Assembly: GCA_019695095.1 (NCBI GenBank)
Contig: JAIBAQ010000042.1
Coordinates: forward strand, 1 to 37,756
DNA: 37,756 nucleotides
Direction: 5' to 3'
Origin: Candidatus Hydrogenedentota bacterium
GTDB lineage: Bacteria; Hydrogenedentota; Hydrogenedentia; Hydrogenedentales; SLHB01
Shown here: piece by piece, positions 7,647-15,627 of the stretch
Layout of the letters: every line of letters starts with the position of its first letter
Numbering within the stretch: the stretch's first letter is position 1
Made by a program: the position numbers and the translations under genes
The notes under the pieces: generated by a model
Seen by the model: only the letters and a program-made list of their open reading frames with translations
Told to the model about the DNA's origin: nothing
Databases searched by the model: none

Positions 7647-8330
7647 ATGATTATTGCCGCTCTCGGCGGTGTCTCGGGCAATCTTCCCGCACTTGAAGCG
7701 GTGTTGAGCCATATCGATCGCGCCGGTATCCATATTGTTGTGAACACGGGTGATACCTTGGTTGGCGGACCCAATCCCAACGAATCGTGGGAACGGCTGG
7801 AGAAGCGCGAAGTTCTTTCCGTACAGGGCGAACTCGATCGGCAAGCGCTTCGCGTCGTGCGAAAAGCAGACTCGCTTCCTCAGCGCGTATCTCCCGCCCT
7901 CCTTGCGGCACTTCAGTTCGCACACGAAAAGACGCTCAGCAAGAATCTCGAGAAGATTTCAGGGTTGCCCAGGCGCAGAATCTTCACGGTCGACGGACTT
8001 TCCGTCTGTCTGTGCCATGGCACGCCGGCTAGTCAATCGGAGGGACTGGAGGAACAGGACGACCCGAGCAGGTTTCGCAGACAGCGTGAATTCGCCAACG
8101 TACATGTGATTGTCGCGGGCCGCACTCCCCATGCGTTCTCCCGAATGGTCGACGATACGCTGTTCGTCAATCCCGGCCGCGTTGGAACTGGGAAACCTGG
8201 CCTGGCTCATTACGCCATCATCAGCACAGAAGAACACCCCTGGAAGGTCGATATACAGAAAGTCGTGTATGACCCCACGAACGTGCAGAAACAGCTCGAT
8301 AGCGCGGGTCTTCAATGGCCTGACTGGTAA
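7647..8330 (+). CDS. degenerate calcineurin-like phosphoesterase (probable pseudoenzyme)
   Basis: The 227-residue protein follows the YfcE/MJ0936-type metallophosphoesterase layout but has lost metal ligands. The canonical ISDIHGN is LGGVSGN (6-12; Asp to Gly8, His to Ser10), GNHD is QGELD, and GHTH is GRTP. Retained are GDTLVGGPNPNE, CHGTP and FVNPGRVG, so the fold is still recognisable. The canonical relative at 21049-21774 keeps every motif, giving an internal contrast. The frame also opens at 7590, but homology begins at the ATG at 7647, with GGAG ten bases upstream. It is not truncated or frameshifted, which argues for a conserved non-catalytic (perhaps nucleotide-binding or regulatory) role. 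It stands alone, divergent from the HU gene. Confidence 0.8.
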   Translation: MIIAALGGVSGNLPALEAVLSHIDRAGIHIVVNTGDTLVGGPNPNESWERLEKREVLSVQGELDRQALRVVRKADSLPQRVSPALLAALQFAHEKTLSKNLEKISGLPRRRIFTVDGLSVCLCHGTPASQSEGLEEQDDPSRFRRQREFANVHVIVAGRTPHAFSRMVDDTLFVNPGRVGTGKPGLAHYAIISTEEHPWKVDIQKVVYDPTNVQKQLDSAGLQWPDW

Positions 8331-8344
8331 ACCGCATTTCGTTA

Positions 8345-9058
8345 CTACGTCAGATCCGGCAGCACTTCCAGGAAATCTCGCCAGTGCTTAAAGACATAGT
8401 CGGCGGTAGTATTTGCGACATGTCGATCGTTGTCACCGGCAAACAATGCCGCGCGCGCGCCAACCGCTTTGGCCCCCACCACGTCGGTTGTCTCCAGGTC
8501 ACCGATGTGCAGCAGCTCACTTGGCGCAACGCCCAGCCCTTGAGCGCACGTATCAAACATACGCGCATGAGGTTTTGACACGCCGACTTCATCGGAAAAG
8601 ACGACGCTATCGAAGAACGGCAGGAATCCGTTTCGCTCCAGCAGTGTCCGCAACGAACTACCTGGGCTCAATCCCGAATCGGATATTACTCCTACGGGGC
8701 CTCGCTTCGCAGCGGCTGCCACGGCGTCCAACGCGCCATCAATGGGAATCGGAGGGAAGTGCAGTATAGCCGTGGCGAATACCTCCGCTAGATGTTGCTG
8801 CACTTCCGGGGACAGTTTCACCCCCACTTCTCGCATGACAATTCGGACGGCGTCCTCCGGCCCAAGCGTTCGCTGCAGCTCAATATGATGCTGCATGAAC
8901 TCGCGCTCGGAGGTCTGCAGAGCCGCGCGAGCTGACTCGGGCGAAGCGCCCGTTGCCTCGCACACGGCGCGAATGCGGATCAGCCGGCGCTGCTCCGGAT
9001 CCTTGGCTTCATGAAATAGGGTACGCCAGAAATCAAAGGTGATCGCTCGAATGGGCAT
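8345..9058 (-). CDS. HAD-family hydrolase
   Basis: The 237-residue protein has the four HAD motifs: I, DFWRTLF (nucleophile Asp9, with Trp where the second Asp usually sits); II, GVISDSG; III, the Lys in VSKPHARMF; and IV, HIGDLETTD. A helical C1 cap lies around residues 20-105. The DxWxT form is found in haloacid-dehalogenase/phosphatase-like members, so a phosphatase or dehalogenase acting on a small molecule is likely; the substrate cannot be named. The ATG is 3 nt after the stop of the acyltransferase gene upstream, so the two are translated from one message. Confidence 0.88.
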   Translation of the reverse strand: MPIRAITFDFWRTLFHEAKDPEQRRLIRIRAVCEATGASPESARAALQTSEREFMQHHIELQRTLGPEDAVRIVMREVGVKLSPEVQQHLAEVFATAILHFPPIPIDGALDAVAAAAKRGPVGVISDSGLSPGSSLRTLLERNGFLPFFDSVVFSDEVGVSKPHARMFDTCAQGLGVAPSELLHIGDLETTDVVGAKAVGARAALFAGDNDRHVANTTADYVFKHWRDFLEVLPDLT

Positions 9059-9061
9059 GGC

Positions 9062-9658
9062 TCACCATTCGCGCCGGTCTTTGCGGATGCCCTGCTCGGC
9101 CAACAGTCGAGATGCTAAATCGGCGACCTCCTCGGGCAAGTCCTTGGTGCGGTGCCGGAGAAACTTTGCGGGTGCGCCGGTCCACACTTCGTATGCGGGT
9201 ACATCGTGCGTGACAACGCTTTTCACGCCGATTACCGCGCCCTTGCCGATACGAACGCCCTTGGAGACATACGCGCCGCTTCCTACCCACGCCCCTTCTT
9301 CTATAATCACGGGGCGGTAATAATTCGGCGTGTAGCGCCAGTTCGCCTCCGTGCCGTAGATGAGATGCGTCCCATCCCGAATGACCGCATACTCGGCAAT
9401 GCCCACCATGTCGTGCAGCTCGACGAGTTCCCCGGCCTCAATCACGACATTCCAGCTCAACAGGCAACGGCTTCCGATAACGATCTTCCCTTCGGGACGA
9501 GCGCGTAAACGCACCGACTCGCGTATACGGCTATAGTCACCGAGTTCGACGTGCCCTTCTATTTCCAGGTCTCTGCCGATAAAGCGGCAGCCCTTGCCCA
9601 ATTTCGCGAACTTCCTGCTATGACGCCAATTGCGCCAAGCCCTCGTAATTCCGTCCAT
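9062..9658 (-). CDS. hexapeptide-repeat (LbH) acyltransferase
   Basis: The 198-residue protein has isoleucine-patch hexapeptide repeats (EIEGHVELGDYSRI, then VRIGKGAVIGVKSVV) and the closing element VWTGAPAKFLRHR typical of left-handed beta-helix acetyltransferases such as WbbJ/maltose O-acetyltransferase relatives. These transfer acyl groups from CoA to sugars, often in surface polysaccharide synthesis. An insertion with YGTEANWRYTPNYYR interrupts the helix. Two ATGs are near; the one at 9658 has GGGAG six bases upstream, whereas the one at 9664 overlaps it, so 9658 is preferred. It forms a two-gene operon with the HAD hydrolase (gap 3 nt). Acceptor unknown. Confidence 0.88.
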   Translation of the reverse strand: MDGITRAWRNWRHSRKFAKLGKGCRFIGRDLEIEGHVELGDYSRIRESVRLRARPEGKIVIGSRCLLSWNVVIEAGELVELHDMVGIAEYAVIRDGTHLIYGTEANWRYTPNYYRPVIIEEGAWVGSGAYVSKGVRIGKGAVIGVKSVVTHDVPAYEVWTGAPAKFLRHRTKDLPEEVADLASRLLAEQGIRKDRREW

Positions 9659-9752
9659 TGCCATCTCCCTGCTTCGGTAAGCGGCATATTGTAGCGGATG
9701 ATAGGCGTGGCGGGAAATAGTTGGTGCCCGCCGCGGGAGCGGCCGCGGAAAA

Positions 9753-10100
9753 TCACACGTCGGCGGGCGGAGTGCCGAGGTACTTAATCACCTTGATGTC
9801 TTCCAGTGTGACAAGCCCTTCTTTGACCATTTCCTCGATGCACGGGAGAAACTGGTTGATGCGCTCTTTGCTGTCCACGATTTCAATGATTATGGGGAGG
9901 TCTTCGGAAAGCCGCAGCACCTTGGTTGTGTGAAGCCGGCTGGTCGCGCCGAATCCCATCGGCCCGCGCAGCACGGTGGCGCCTGCGAGGTGAAGTTCGC
10001 GCGCCTTGAGCACTATGGCTTCATAGAGCGGCCGGTGTTGCCAACGGTCGCTTTCACCAATGAAGATTCGCAGCAGGTATCCGTCTTCGGGCACGTGCAT
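9753..10100 (-). CDS. DUF190 family protein
   Basis: The 115-residue protein matches the DUF190 pattern: LLRIFIGESDRW, then ARELHLAGATVLRGPMGFG, then DLPIIIEIVDSKERI. The fold is ferredoxin-like/PII-like, so a signalling or regulatory role is suspected. DUF190 genes are very often beside crcB, as here: it follows crcB by 14 nt on the same strand, implying a part in fluoride resistance. The ATG at 10100 has GGAGGG seven bases upstream; a TTG 18 nt further up overlaps that Shine-Dalgarno and is rejected. Confidence 0.9.
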   Translation of the reverse strand: MHVPEDGYLLRIFIGESDRWQHRPLYEAIVLKARELHLAGATVLRGPMGFGATSRLHTTKVLRLSEDLPIIIEIVDSKERINQFLPCIEEMVKEGLVTLEDIKVIKYLGTPPADV

Positions 10101-10114
10101 AGGACTACCCTCCT

Positions 10115-10498
10115 TCAAACACCAAACGAATATTCACCGAACCGGTAACCCAACCATGCCGCAGTCAGGCACAGGGCCACGCTGAACAGAACGTTCAACA
10201 ATGCCATGCCAAACTGGCCGTCATTCGCAAGCATCAGCGTTTCAAGGCTGAAGCTGGAAAACGTCGTAAACCCTCCCAGTACGCCCACCATCAGGCCAAT
10301 ACGATAGTCGTCCCGGATGAGAATTGGGCCGGTAAGCGTGGCGGCGAGAAATCCGATAACAAGAGACCCCACAACGTTCACGACAAGCGTACCCAACGGG
10401 AAGGAAGTATCGGCCGCGCGCTGAGTCCAACCCGCAATGGCGTATCGGAGGACTGATCCCAGTCCCCCACCGAGAAATATGAGTGCGTATCGAATCAT
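10115..10498 (-). CDS. crcB: fluoride ion channel CrcB/Fluc
   Basis: The 127-residue small membrane protein has four hydrophobic helices and the Fluc motifs: GGGLGSVLRY near the N-terminus, GTLVVNVVGSLVIGF in TM2 and GGFTTFSSFSLE (the Phe-box/TTFS element) in TM3. It works as a dual-topology dimer that exports F-. The frame reaches 10558, but the ATG at 10498 matches the family start. No crcB-type fluoride riboswitch could be recognised upstream. It precedes the DUF190 gene in one operon. Confidence 0.95.
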   Translation of the reverse strand: MIRYALIFLGGGLGSVLRYAIAGWTQRAADTSFPLGTLVVNVVGSLVIGFLAATLTGPILIRDDYRIGLMVGVLGGFTTFSSFSLETLMLANDGQFGMALLNVLFSVALCLTAAWLGYRFGEYSFGV

Positions 10499-10565
10499 CT
10501 GGCATGCTATCCGTGGCGTAAGCGGACTGAGGATACTACTCGAACAGGCGCGAGACAACCACGGC

Positions 10566-10595
10566 TTGTGAGAATCGAGCGGCCGCCGCTATACT
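10566..10595 (+). promoter_or_regulatory. candidate promoter of the DUF2147 gene
   Basis: TTGTGA and TATACT are separated by 18 nt, about 64 nt upstream of the ATG at 10659. Confidence 0.5.
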
Positions 10596-10658
10596 CAGGC
10601 CTCCACGGCACACACGGGCGCTGTGGTCAACAATAGTGAATACCAGGAGATTGAGTCC

Positions 10659-11165
10659 ATGAAGCAAGTGCTTTTGGGATGTGCAGTGTGTTTGGCAGCG
10701 GCGGTGGCCGTGACCTTCGCCGCCCCCGACCCCGACGCGGTCCTTGGACAGTGGTATACCGCAGGCAAGGAATCCAAAGTCGAGATTACGAAGGAAGACG
10801 GCAAGTATTTCGGCGCATTGGTCTGGCTAAAGGACCCGCTGGTGGAAGAAGGTAAACCGGATGCAGGAAAACCCAAACTTGACGTGAACAACCCGGATCC
10901 GGCACACAAAAACGACCCGATTCTCGGATTGAAGTTGCTGAAAGGCTTCTCCTTCGACGGCAAGGAAAACTGGTCGGGAGGCACAATTTACGATCCCGAA
11001 AGCGGCAAGACGTACAAATGCACAATGAAGCTTTCCAACAACGATACGTTGGATGTGCGAGGCTATCTCGGTATCGCGGCATTCGGACGCACAACACAAT
11101 GGTCGCGCGTACCAAAAGAAGAAGAATCAAAGCCGGGAGAATCTGCGGATAAGCCTACGAAGTAG
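10659..11165 (+). CDS. exported DUF2147-type protein
   Basis: The 168-residue protein has a Sec signal peptide (MKQVLLGCAVCLAAAVAVTF, cut near AFA-like residues) and a DUF2147-like domain: VLGQWYTAGKESKVEI at the start, LLKGFSFDGKENWSGGTIYDP in the middle and LDVRGYLGIAAFGRTTQW at the end. DUF2147 proteins are small periplasmic beta-barrels of unknown function, lipocalin-like in shape. The C-terminal tail is charged and Lys/Glu-rich. AGGAG lies 9 nt before the ATG at 10659; the frame is open from 10623 but without a signal peptide. The 3' end overlaps the end of the convergent ABC-F gene by 11 nt. Confidence 0.88.
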   Translation: MKQVLLGCAVCLAAAVAVTFAAPDPDAVLGQWYTAGKESKVEITKEDGKYFGALVWLKDPLVEEGKPDAGKPKLDVNNPDPAHKNDPILGLKLLKGFSFDGKENWSGGTIYDPESGKTYKCTMKLSNNDTLDVRGYLGIAAFGRTTQWSRVPKEEESKPGESADKPTK

Positions 11166-13050
11166 TCTCTTCGGCGATCCGTTCCCATTCGACATACATC
11201 TCGCTGAGGTCGCTCTTTAACCCGTCGTATTCGGATTTGAGCTGCTGCGCGGTCTGGTAGTCGGACGGATCGATTTCGGTGAACCGTTGTTCGAGCGCGG
11301 CAATCATCTCCTCGAGGGAGCTGATGTCGCGCTCGATTTCTTCCAACTGCTTCTGTTGCTTGCGGCGCGCCTTCTCCTCCACCTTGCGAGGCGGCTGAAT
11401 CTTATTGCGCCGGATTCGCAGCACGTCTTCAGTCGATTTACTTGAGGCTTCGGCAGCGGCCTCGCCGACTTTCCATCGATAGTGCGTGTAATTGCCGAGA
11501 TGAACCGACGCGGTTCCATGCTCGATGATGACGAGTTTATCCACCAGGCGGTCTATCAGTTGCCGGTCGTGCGAAACAATCAGCAGGCTTCCTGGAAACT
11601 CCGCCAACGCGGCTTCCAGAGCCTCGCGAGATGCGATGTCGAGATGGTTTGTGGGTTCGTCGAGAAGCAGCACGTTGGCCTGAGAAAGAACCAGCTTCGC
11701 CAGCGAAACACGGCTCAACTCTCCCCCGCTCAGCGCTGAGATCGGCTTGAATACATCCTCACCGGTGAACAGAAAACGTCCCAGGAAGGTTCGAATCTGC
11801 TCCGGTTTCCACTCAGGCCGCGCGGCGCTGACCTCGCGCATCACGTCCGCTCCCGGATTCACGTCGCTGTGGTGCTGCTCATAGAATCCGAGCGTTACTT
11901 TGTGCCCCAGCCGGACTGTGCCGGGCGCACCATCCAGCCGGCCCACAAGATGCCGCAGCAGCGTAGTCTTCCCCGCACCGTTGGGACCGATAATCCCCAC
12001 GCGCTCCCCGCGCTCGACCGTGAATGACACGTCCTTGTAGAGAACCAGGTCTCCATACGCCATGGAAAGGCCCTTGGCTTCGAGGACTACGGCTCCACTC
12101 CGCACAACCTGTCCCAGCCCAAACTTTGCGGAAGCTTGCTCGCTGTCGGGCGCGTCGACTCGGTCCATTTTTTCGAGCCGCTTAATGCGGCTCTGTACTT
12201 GCGTCGCCTTGGTGTTCTTGTATCGAAACCGGTCAATCCACTTCTCTTCTTTCTCGATGAATTCCTGCTGTCGCTCAAAGGCTTTCTGCTGTTGTTCACG
12301 CATCAGCGCCTTTTGTCCGCAGAACGATTCGTAGTTGCCCGTGTAACAACGGACTTTGCCGCGCTCGAGATCGGCAATCGTGTTGGTGACCGCGTTCAGC
12401 ATCCGCCGGTCGTGAGAAATGATGACGAATGCCCGTGGCCATTCTTTCAGGAAATCTTCCAGCCACTCGCGTGCTTCGAGGTCAAGGTGGTTCTCGGGTT
12501 CATCCAGCAGCAGGATGTCGGCGTCTTGCAGCAACACCAACGCGAGCATCAGGCGCGTGCGCTGCCCACCGCTTAGTGCCCCAATGTGAAGGTCGTAGTC
12601 ATGGGTCGTAAACCCTAGCCCGTGCAACACACGCTTCACCTGCGTCCGAAAGTCATAGCCTCCGCGCCGCTGAAACTCTTCCTGTGTCGCGCTGTATTGC
12701 CTCAGGGCTCCCTCGTCACCGGATGCGATACGTTCTTCCAGAACTGTGAGTTTGTGTTCGAGATCGGTCAACTCCGAGAACGTCCTCAAAACGATATCGA
12801 ACAACGTATCGCTCGCCTCAAATTGAGGCAATTGCGCCAATGCCGCGATTCGGAGCTTCCGCGCCCGCTCCACGGACCCCATATCGGCGTCGGTTTCCCC
12901 CAACATCAGGCGGAAAATAGTAGATTTTCCGGTGCCATTCCTGCCGATAAGCCCAATCTTGTCACCCGTTTCGACGCGGAGGTCTACCCCGTCGAGCACG
13001 GTTTCGCCCCCATATGATTTACTGACGTTTTCGAGTCGGATTAGGCTCAT
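11155..13050 (-). CDS. ABC-F family ATPase (Uup/EttA-like)
   Basis: The 631-residue protein has two ABC domains on one chain and no membrane segment, the ABC-F layout. Domain 1: Walker A GRNGTGKS (36-43), signature LSGGQ, Walker B ILLLDEP. Domain 2: Walker A GPNGAGKT, signature LSGGE, Walker B VLLLDEPTNHLD. The linker between them is long, charged and helical (the P-site tRNA interaction motif region). The C-terminus is a coiled coil (EEKARRKQQKQLEEIERD and onwards), as in Uup. ABC-F proteins bind the ribosomal E site and act in translation quality control or antibiotic protection. The ATG at 13050 fits the family start MSLIRLENVSKSYGG; the frame runs on to 13137 without homology. Confidence 0.93.
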   Translation of the reverse strand: MSLIRLENVSKSYGGETVLDGVDLRVETGDKIGLIGRNGTGKSTIFRLMLGETDADMGSVERARKLRIAALAQLPQFEASDTLFDIVLRTFSELTDLEHKLTVLEERIASGDEGALRQYSATQEEFQRRGGYDFRTQVKRVLHGLGFTTHDYDLHIGALSGGQRTRLMLALVLLQDADILLLDEPENHLDLEAREWLEDFLKEWPRAFVIISHDRRMLNAVTNTIADLERGKVRCYTGNYESFCGQKALMREQQQKAFERQQEFIEKEEKWIDRFRYKNTKATQVQSRIKRLEKMDRVDAPDSEQASAKFGLGQVVRSGAVVLEAKGLSMAYGDLVLYKDVSFTVERGERVGIIGPNGAGKTTLLRHLVGRLDGAPGTVRLGHKVTLGFYEQHHSDVNPGADVMREVSAARPEWKPEQIRTFLGRFLFTGEDVFKPISALSGGELSRVSLAKLVLSQANVLLLDEPTNHLDIASREALEAALAEFPGSLLIVSHDRQLIDRLVDKLVIIEHGTASVHLGNYTHYRWKVGEAAAEASSKSTEDVLRIRRNKIQPPRKVEEKARRKQQKQLEEIERDISSLEEMIAALEQRFTEIDPSDYQTAQQLKSEYDGLKSDLSEMYVEWERIAEETTS

Positions 13051-13137
13051 GGTGAATTCCGGACATCGGCGCGAAGCGCCGGGTGATAACAGAAACGGCG
13101 GCGCGTAGCATACCGAATATTCAACCAGCATAACCAC

Positions 13138-13166
13138 TTGAGGAAACTAAGGAATCAGAGTATAGT
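13138..13166 (+). promoter_or_regulatory. candidate promoter of the A/P-rich lipoprotein gene
   Basis: TTGAGG and TATAGT are spaced by 17 nt, giving a ~100-nt leader to the ATG at 13277. Confidence 0.55.
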
Positions 13167-13276
13167 GAGAGGAAGTAGTCCGGATGGCCAGAGATTTCGC
13201 GAGATTCTTCAGGAAGGCATTAGCGCCAAGTGGGCGTGAAATGTGTACAAACTAGGTAGTGGAGGATGAAAGAGAA

Positions 13277-13561
13277 ATGAAGAAGAGATGGCTTGCCGTA
13301 ATGATGGTGTGCTTATTGGTAGCTGTCGTGGGCATGCTGGGTGTACTCAGCGGTTGCGAGAAGAAACAACCCGCGCCCGCTGAGAAGCAGGAGACCAATG
13401 CTCCGGCCCCGCCTGAAGCGGGAACCCCGCCTCCGCCTCCTCCGCCTCCAGCAGCAGCCCCGGCACCAGCCCCAGCAGCTCCGGTTGAAGCTCCGGCCGC
13501 CCCGGCACCGGCTCCGGCAGAAGCTCCGGCCGCCCCGGCACCTGCTCCGGCTGCGCAGTAA
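13277..13561 (+). CDS. small Ala/Pro-rich lipoprotein
   Basis: The 94-residue precursor has a basic start (MKKR), a long hydrophobic core and the lipobox LSGC with Cys27 as the lipidated residue. The mature part is almost only Ala, Pro and Glu, including an eight-Pro run and an APAPAPA-type tail, so it is extended and unstructured: probably a spacer anchored in the outer or inner membrane, possibly crossing the periplasm or binding peptidoglycan. A 33-nt unit is duplicated in tandem at 13487-13552. The ATG at 13277 gives a proper signal peptide; an upstream GTG at 13259 would add six residues. A strong terminator follows. No partner gene is evident. Confidence 0.75.
   Translation: MKKRWLAVMMVCLLVAVVGMLGVLSGCEKKQPAPAEKQETNAPAPPEAGTPPPPPPPPAAAPAPAPAAPVEAPAAPAPAPAEAPAAPAPAPAAQ
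13487..13552 (+). repeat. 33-nt tandem repeat inside the lipoprotein gene
   Basis: Two near-identical 33-nt units (13487-13519 and 13520-13552) encode EAPAAPAPAPA. In-frame units of this kind expand or contract by slippage without breaking the frame. Confidence 0.85.
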
Positions 13562-13594
13562 CAGCAACGATCTCGACAGTACAATATCCATTGA

Positions 13595-13633
13595 GGAAGG
13601 GCCTCCACCTAGGGTGGAGGCTCTTCCCTTTTT
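13595..13633 (+). terminator. terminator of the lipoprotein gene
   Basis: A 15-bp stem (GGAAG, then GCCTCCACC with GGTGGAGGC, then CTTCC) has a 3-nt TAG loop and is followed by C and five T. Confidence 0.9.
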
Positions 13634-13678
13634 AAGATTGAAAGGGACTCTCCGAGAGGAGTAGCCTGCGCCGCCCCC

Positions 13679-13966
13679 TTAGCAGTTCAAATGGATATAC
13701 AATCTGTCGTACACTGCCCTTCCTTCGCTCAAGCGCACCAGACTCCCATACGCACGAGTTGCCGGGAAGAGCATTGAGTATCGCGGTGATTCTCCAAAAT
13801 CATCGTGAGCACGCATGAACCCTGGACGGAATCGCCACTGGAGTCCTTCTCGTCTGCTCTCCTTGGTTGCACTCAGTCTCGACAGCTCGAATTGCAGTCC
13901 ATGCCTTTTGTCAACGTGTGCGCACTTCAAGCCTGAAGCGAGGTAGAATACAGAAACTCGACACAA
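13679..13966 (-). CDS. uncertain ORF, no recognised family
   Basis: The gap between the terminator at 13633 and the sulfatase holds a leftward 95-codon frame ending RLSEGRAVYDRLYIHLNC. Its second half (FMRAHDDFGESPRYSMLFP) has plausible protein composition, but there is no clear start signal, no recognised motif and no neighbour in the same direction. It may be a small gene, a remnant of a longer one, or chance. Nothing else is visible in 13634-13977. Confidence 0.2.
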   Translation of the reverse strand: MCRVSVFYLASGLKCAHVDKRHGLQFELSRLSATKESRREGLQWRFRPGFMRAHDDFGESPRYSMLFPATRAYGSLVRLSEGRAVYDRLYIHLNC

Positions 13967-13977
13967 AGGGGCAGGTC

Positions 13978-15603
13978 ATGAATCGACGAGAATTCCTGAC
14001 AAAGTCGGCGGGAACGTTGGCTGTAACCTTGACGGGAGTATCCACCACAGCTCGCAGCCACGCAGCAACGGGAGACGACCGGCATCCCAACATCCTTATC
14101 ATCATGGCCGACGATCTTGGTTATTCGGACATCGGCAGGTATGGCTCCGAAATCGCCACTCCCAACCTCGACAGCCTTGCACGTGATGGGTGTACCTTCA
14201 CTCACGCCTACAACGCAGCGCGCTGCTGTCCTTCGCGGGCGGCACTCCTGACGGGTCTCCACCCGCACCAGGCGGGCATGGGTGCAATGACCAGCCCTCC
14301 CGATCGCGTCGTCCCCGAAGGGCCGTATCAGGGATATCTCAACCGCAACTGCATGACGCTCGCTGAAGCGCTGAAGACTGCCGGATACCGGACCTACATG
14401 TCAGGGAAATGGCATGTGGGCGCCGCGCGCGAGAATTGGCCGCGCCAGCGCGGGTTCGACCGGTACTTCGGTCTCATCAGCGGTGCGAGCAGCTATTGGG
14501 AAATCCTCCCCGAGGAACGCGACGTCCGCACGATGGCACTCGACGACGATGTGTATGTGCCGTCCGGCGACACGTTCTACATGACCGACGCATTCACCGA
14601 CCACGCCGTACAATTCCTGAAGGAGCACGACACAAGCACTTCGCCGTTTCTCCTTTACCTCGCTTATACGGCCCCGCACTGGCCGTTGCACGCCTGGGAA
14701 CAAGATATCGCGAAGTATAGGGATCGTTACCTGTCTGGCTGGGATGCCTTGAGGGAAGAGCGTTACAAACGACAACTGGACCTCGGCATCATTGCCCCCA
14801 AGTGGAAGCTCTCACCACGCGACGAGCAAGTGCCTGCATGGGGCAGCGTCACAAACAAGGAAGACTGGGCCCTGCGCATGGCCGTCTACGCAGCGATGAT
14901 CGACCGAATGGATCAAGGGATCGGCCGTGTCCTGCAGACGTTGCTCGAAACCGGCGCCGAAGACAACACGCTCGTGCTGTTCCTCTCCGACAATGGCGGC
15001 TGTCACGAGGACCTGAATAAGAAGACGTTTAACAAGCCGGGAAGCAAACCCGGAGAGCGCGGCTCGTATGTGGCGTATGAGCGGCCGTGGGCCAACGCAA
15101 GCAACACTCCGTTTCGCATGTTTAAACACTGGGTCCACGAGGGCGGCATTGCTACGCCCATGCTCGCGCGCTGGCCGGCAGGTAGCGCGAAACGTACACA
15201 GCCGCTTAGCGACGTCGTGCACATCACCGACATTATGGCCACGTGCCTGGACCTTGCTGGCGTAGAGTACCCAAAGACATACAACGGCAACGCGCTACAC
15301 CCGCTTGTGGGCAAGAGCGTTGCCCCTCTGCTTCGGGGCAAATCTCGAGAGGGACACGCTCGCCTCTGCTGGGAACACCAGGGGAATTGTGCGATTCGCG
15401 AGGGCGACTGGAAGCTGGTGATACCCGCCAGGGGGGCCTGGGAACTCTACAATCTCGCGGACGACCGCACCGAGTTGACGAATCTCGTGGAGAAGGACGC
15501 GAAACGCGCCGCACGAATGCACACGGCATGGATGCAGTGGGCGGATGAAAACGGCGTCAAGATTCCTGATGAAGCGCGAAACCTGTCGTCGGCACCGGCG
15601 TAA
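13978..15603 (+). CDS. Tat-exported arylsulfatase-type sulfatase
   Basis: The 541-residue type I sulfatase removes sulfate esters. It starts MNRREFLTKSAG, a twin-arginine signal, so it is exported folded. The metal site begins NILIIMADDLGYSD (Asp45/Asp46). The active-site motif is CCPSRAALLTG, where Cys83 of C-x-P-S-R would become formylglycine, requiring a maturase encoded elsewhere. Downstream are SGKWHVG (catalytic Lys/His) and LFLSDNGG (metal ligands). An extra Cys84 sits inside the motif but does not break it. Related enzymes in marine and soil bacteria act on sulfated polysaccharides or glycosaminoglycans; the substrate cannot be assigned. The ATG at 13978 has an AGG-rich stretch upstream. 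It converges on the glycosyltransferase pair. Confidence 0.95.
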   Translation: MNRREFLTKSAGTLAVTLTGVSTTARSHAATGDDRHPNILIIMADDLGYSDIGRYGSEIATPNLDSLARDGCTFTHAYNAARCCPSRAALLTGLHPHQAGMGAMTSPPDRVVPEGPYQGYLNRNCMTLAEALKTAGYRTYMSGKWHVGAARENWPRQRGFDRYFGLISGASSYWEILPEERDVRTMALDDDVYVPSGDTFYMTDAFTDHAVQFLKEHDTSTSPFLLYLAYTAPHWPLHAWEQDIAKYRDRYLSGWDALREERYKRQLDLGIIAPKWKLSPRDEQVPAWGSVTNKEDWALRMAVYAAMIDRMDQGIGRVLQTLLETGAEDNTLVLFLSDNGGCHEDLNKKTFNKPGSKPGERGSYVAYERPWANASNTPFRMFKHWVHEGGIATPMLARWPAGSAKRTQPLSDVVHITDIMATCLDLAGVEYPKTYNGNALHPLVGKSVAPLLRGKSREGHARLCWEHQGNCAIREGDWKLVIPARGAWELYNLADDRTELTNLVEKDAKRAARMHTAWMQWADENGVKIPDEARNLSSAPA

Positions 15604-15627
15604 TGCCAGACCGTTGCACGGCGCAGT

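Noticed and set aside
10499-10640. Fluoride (crcB) riboswitch upstream of crcB
   Set aside because: I looked for the GGCGATG core and the conserved pseudoknot partners and found neither.
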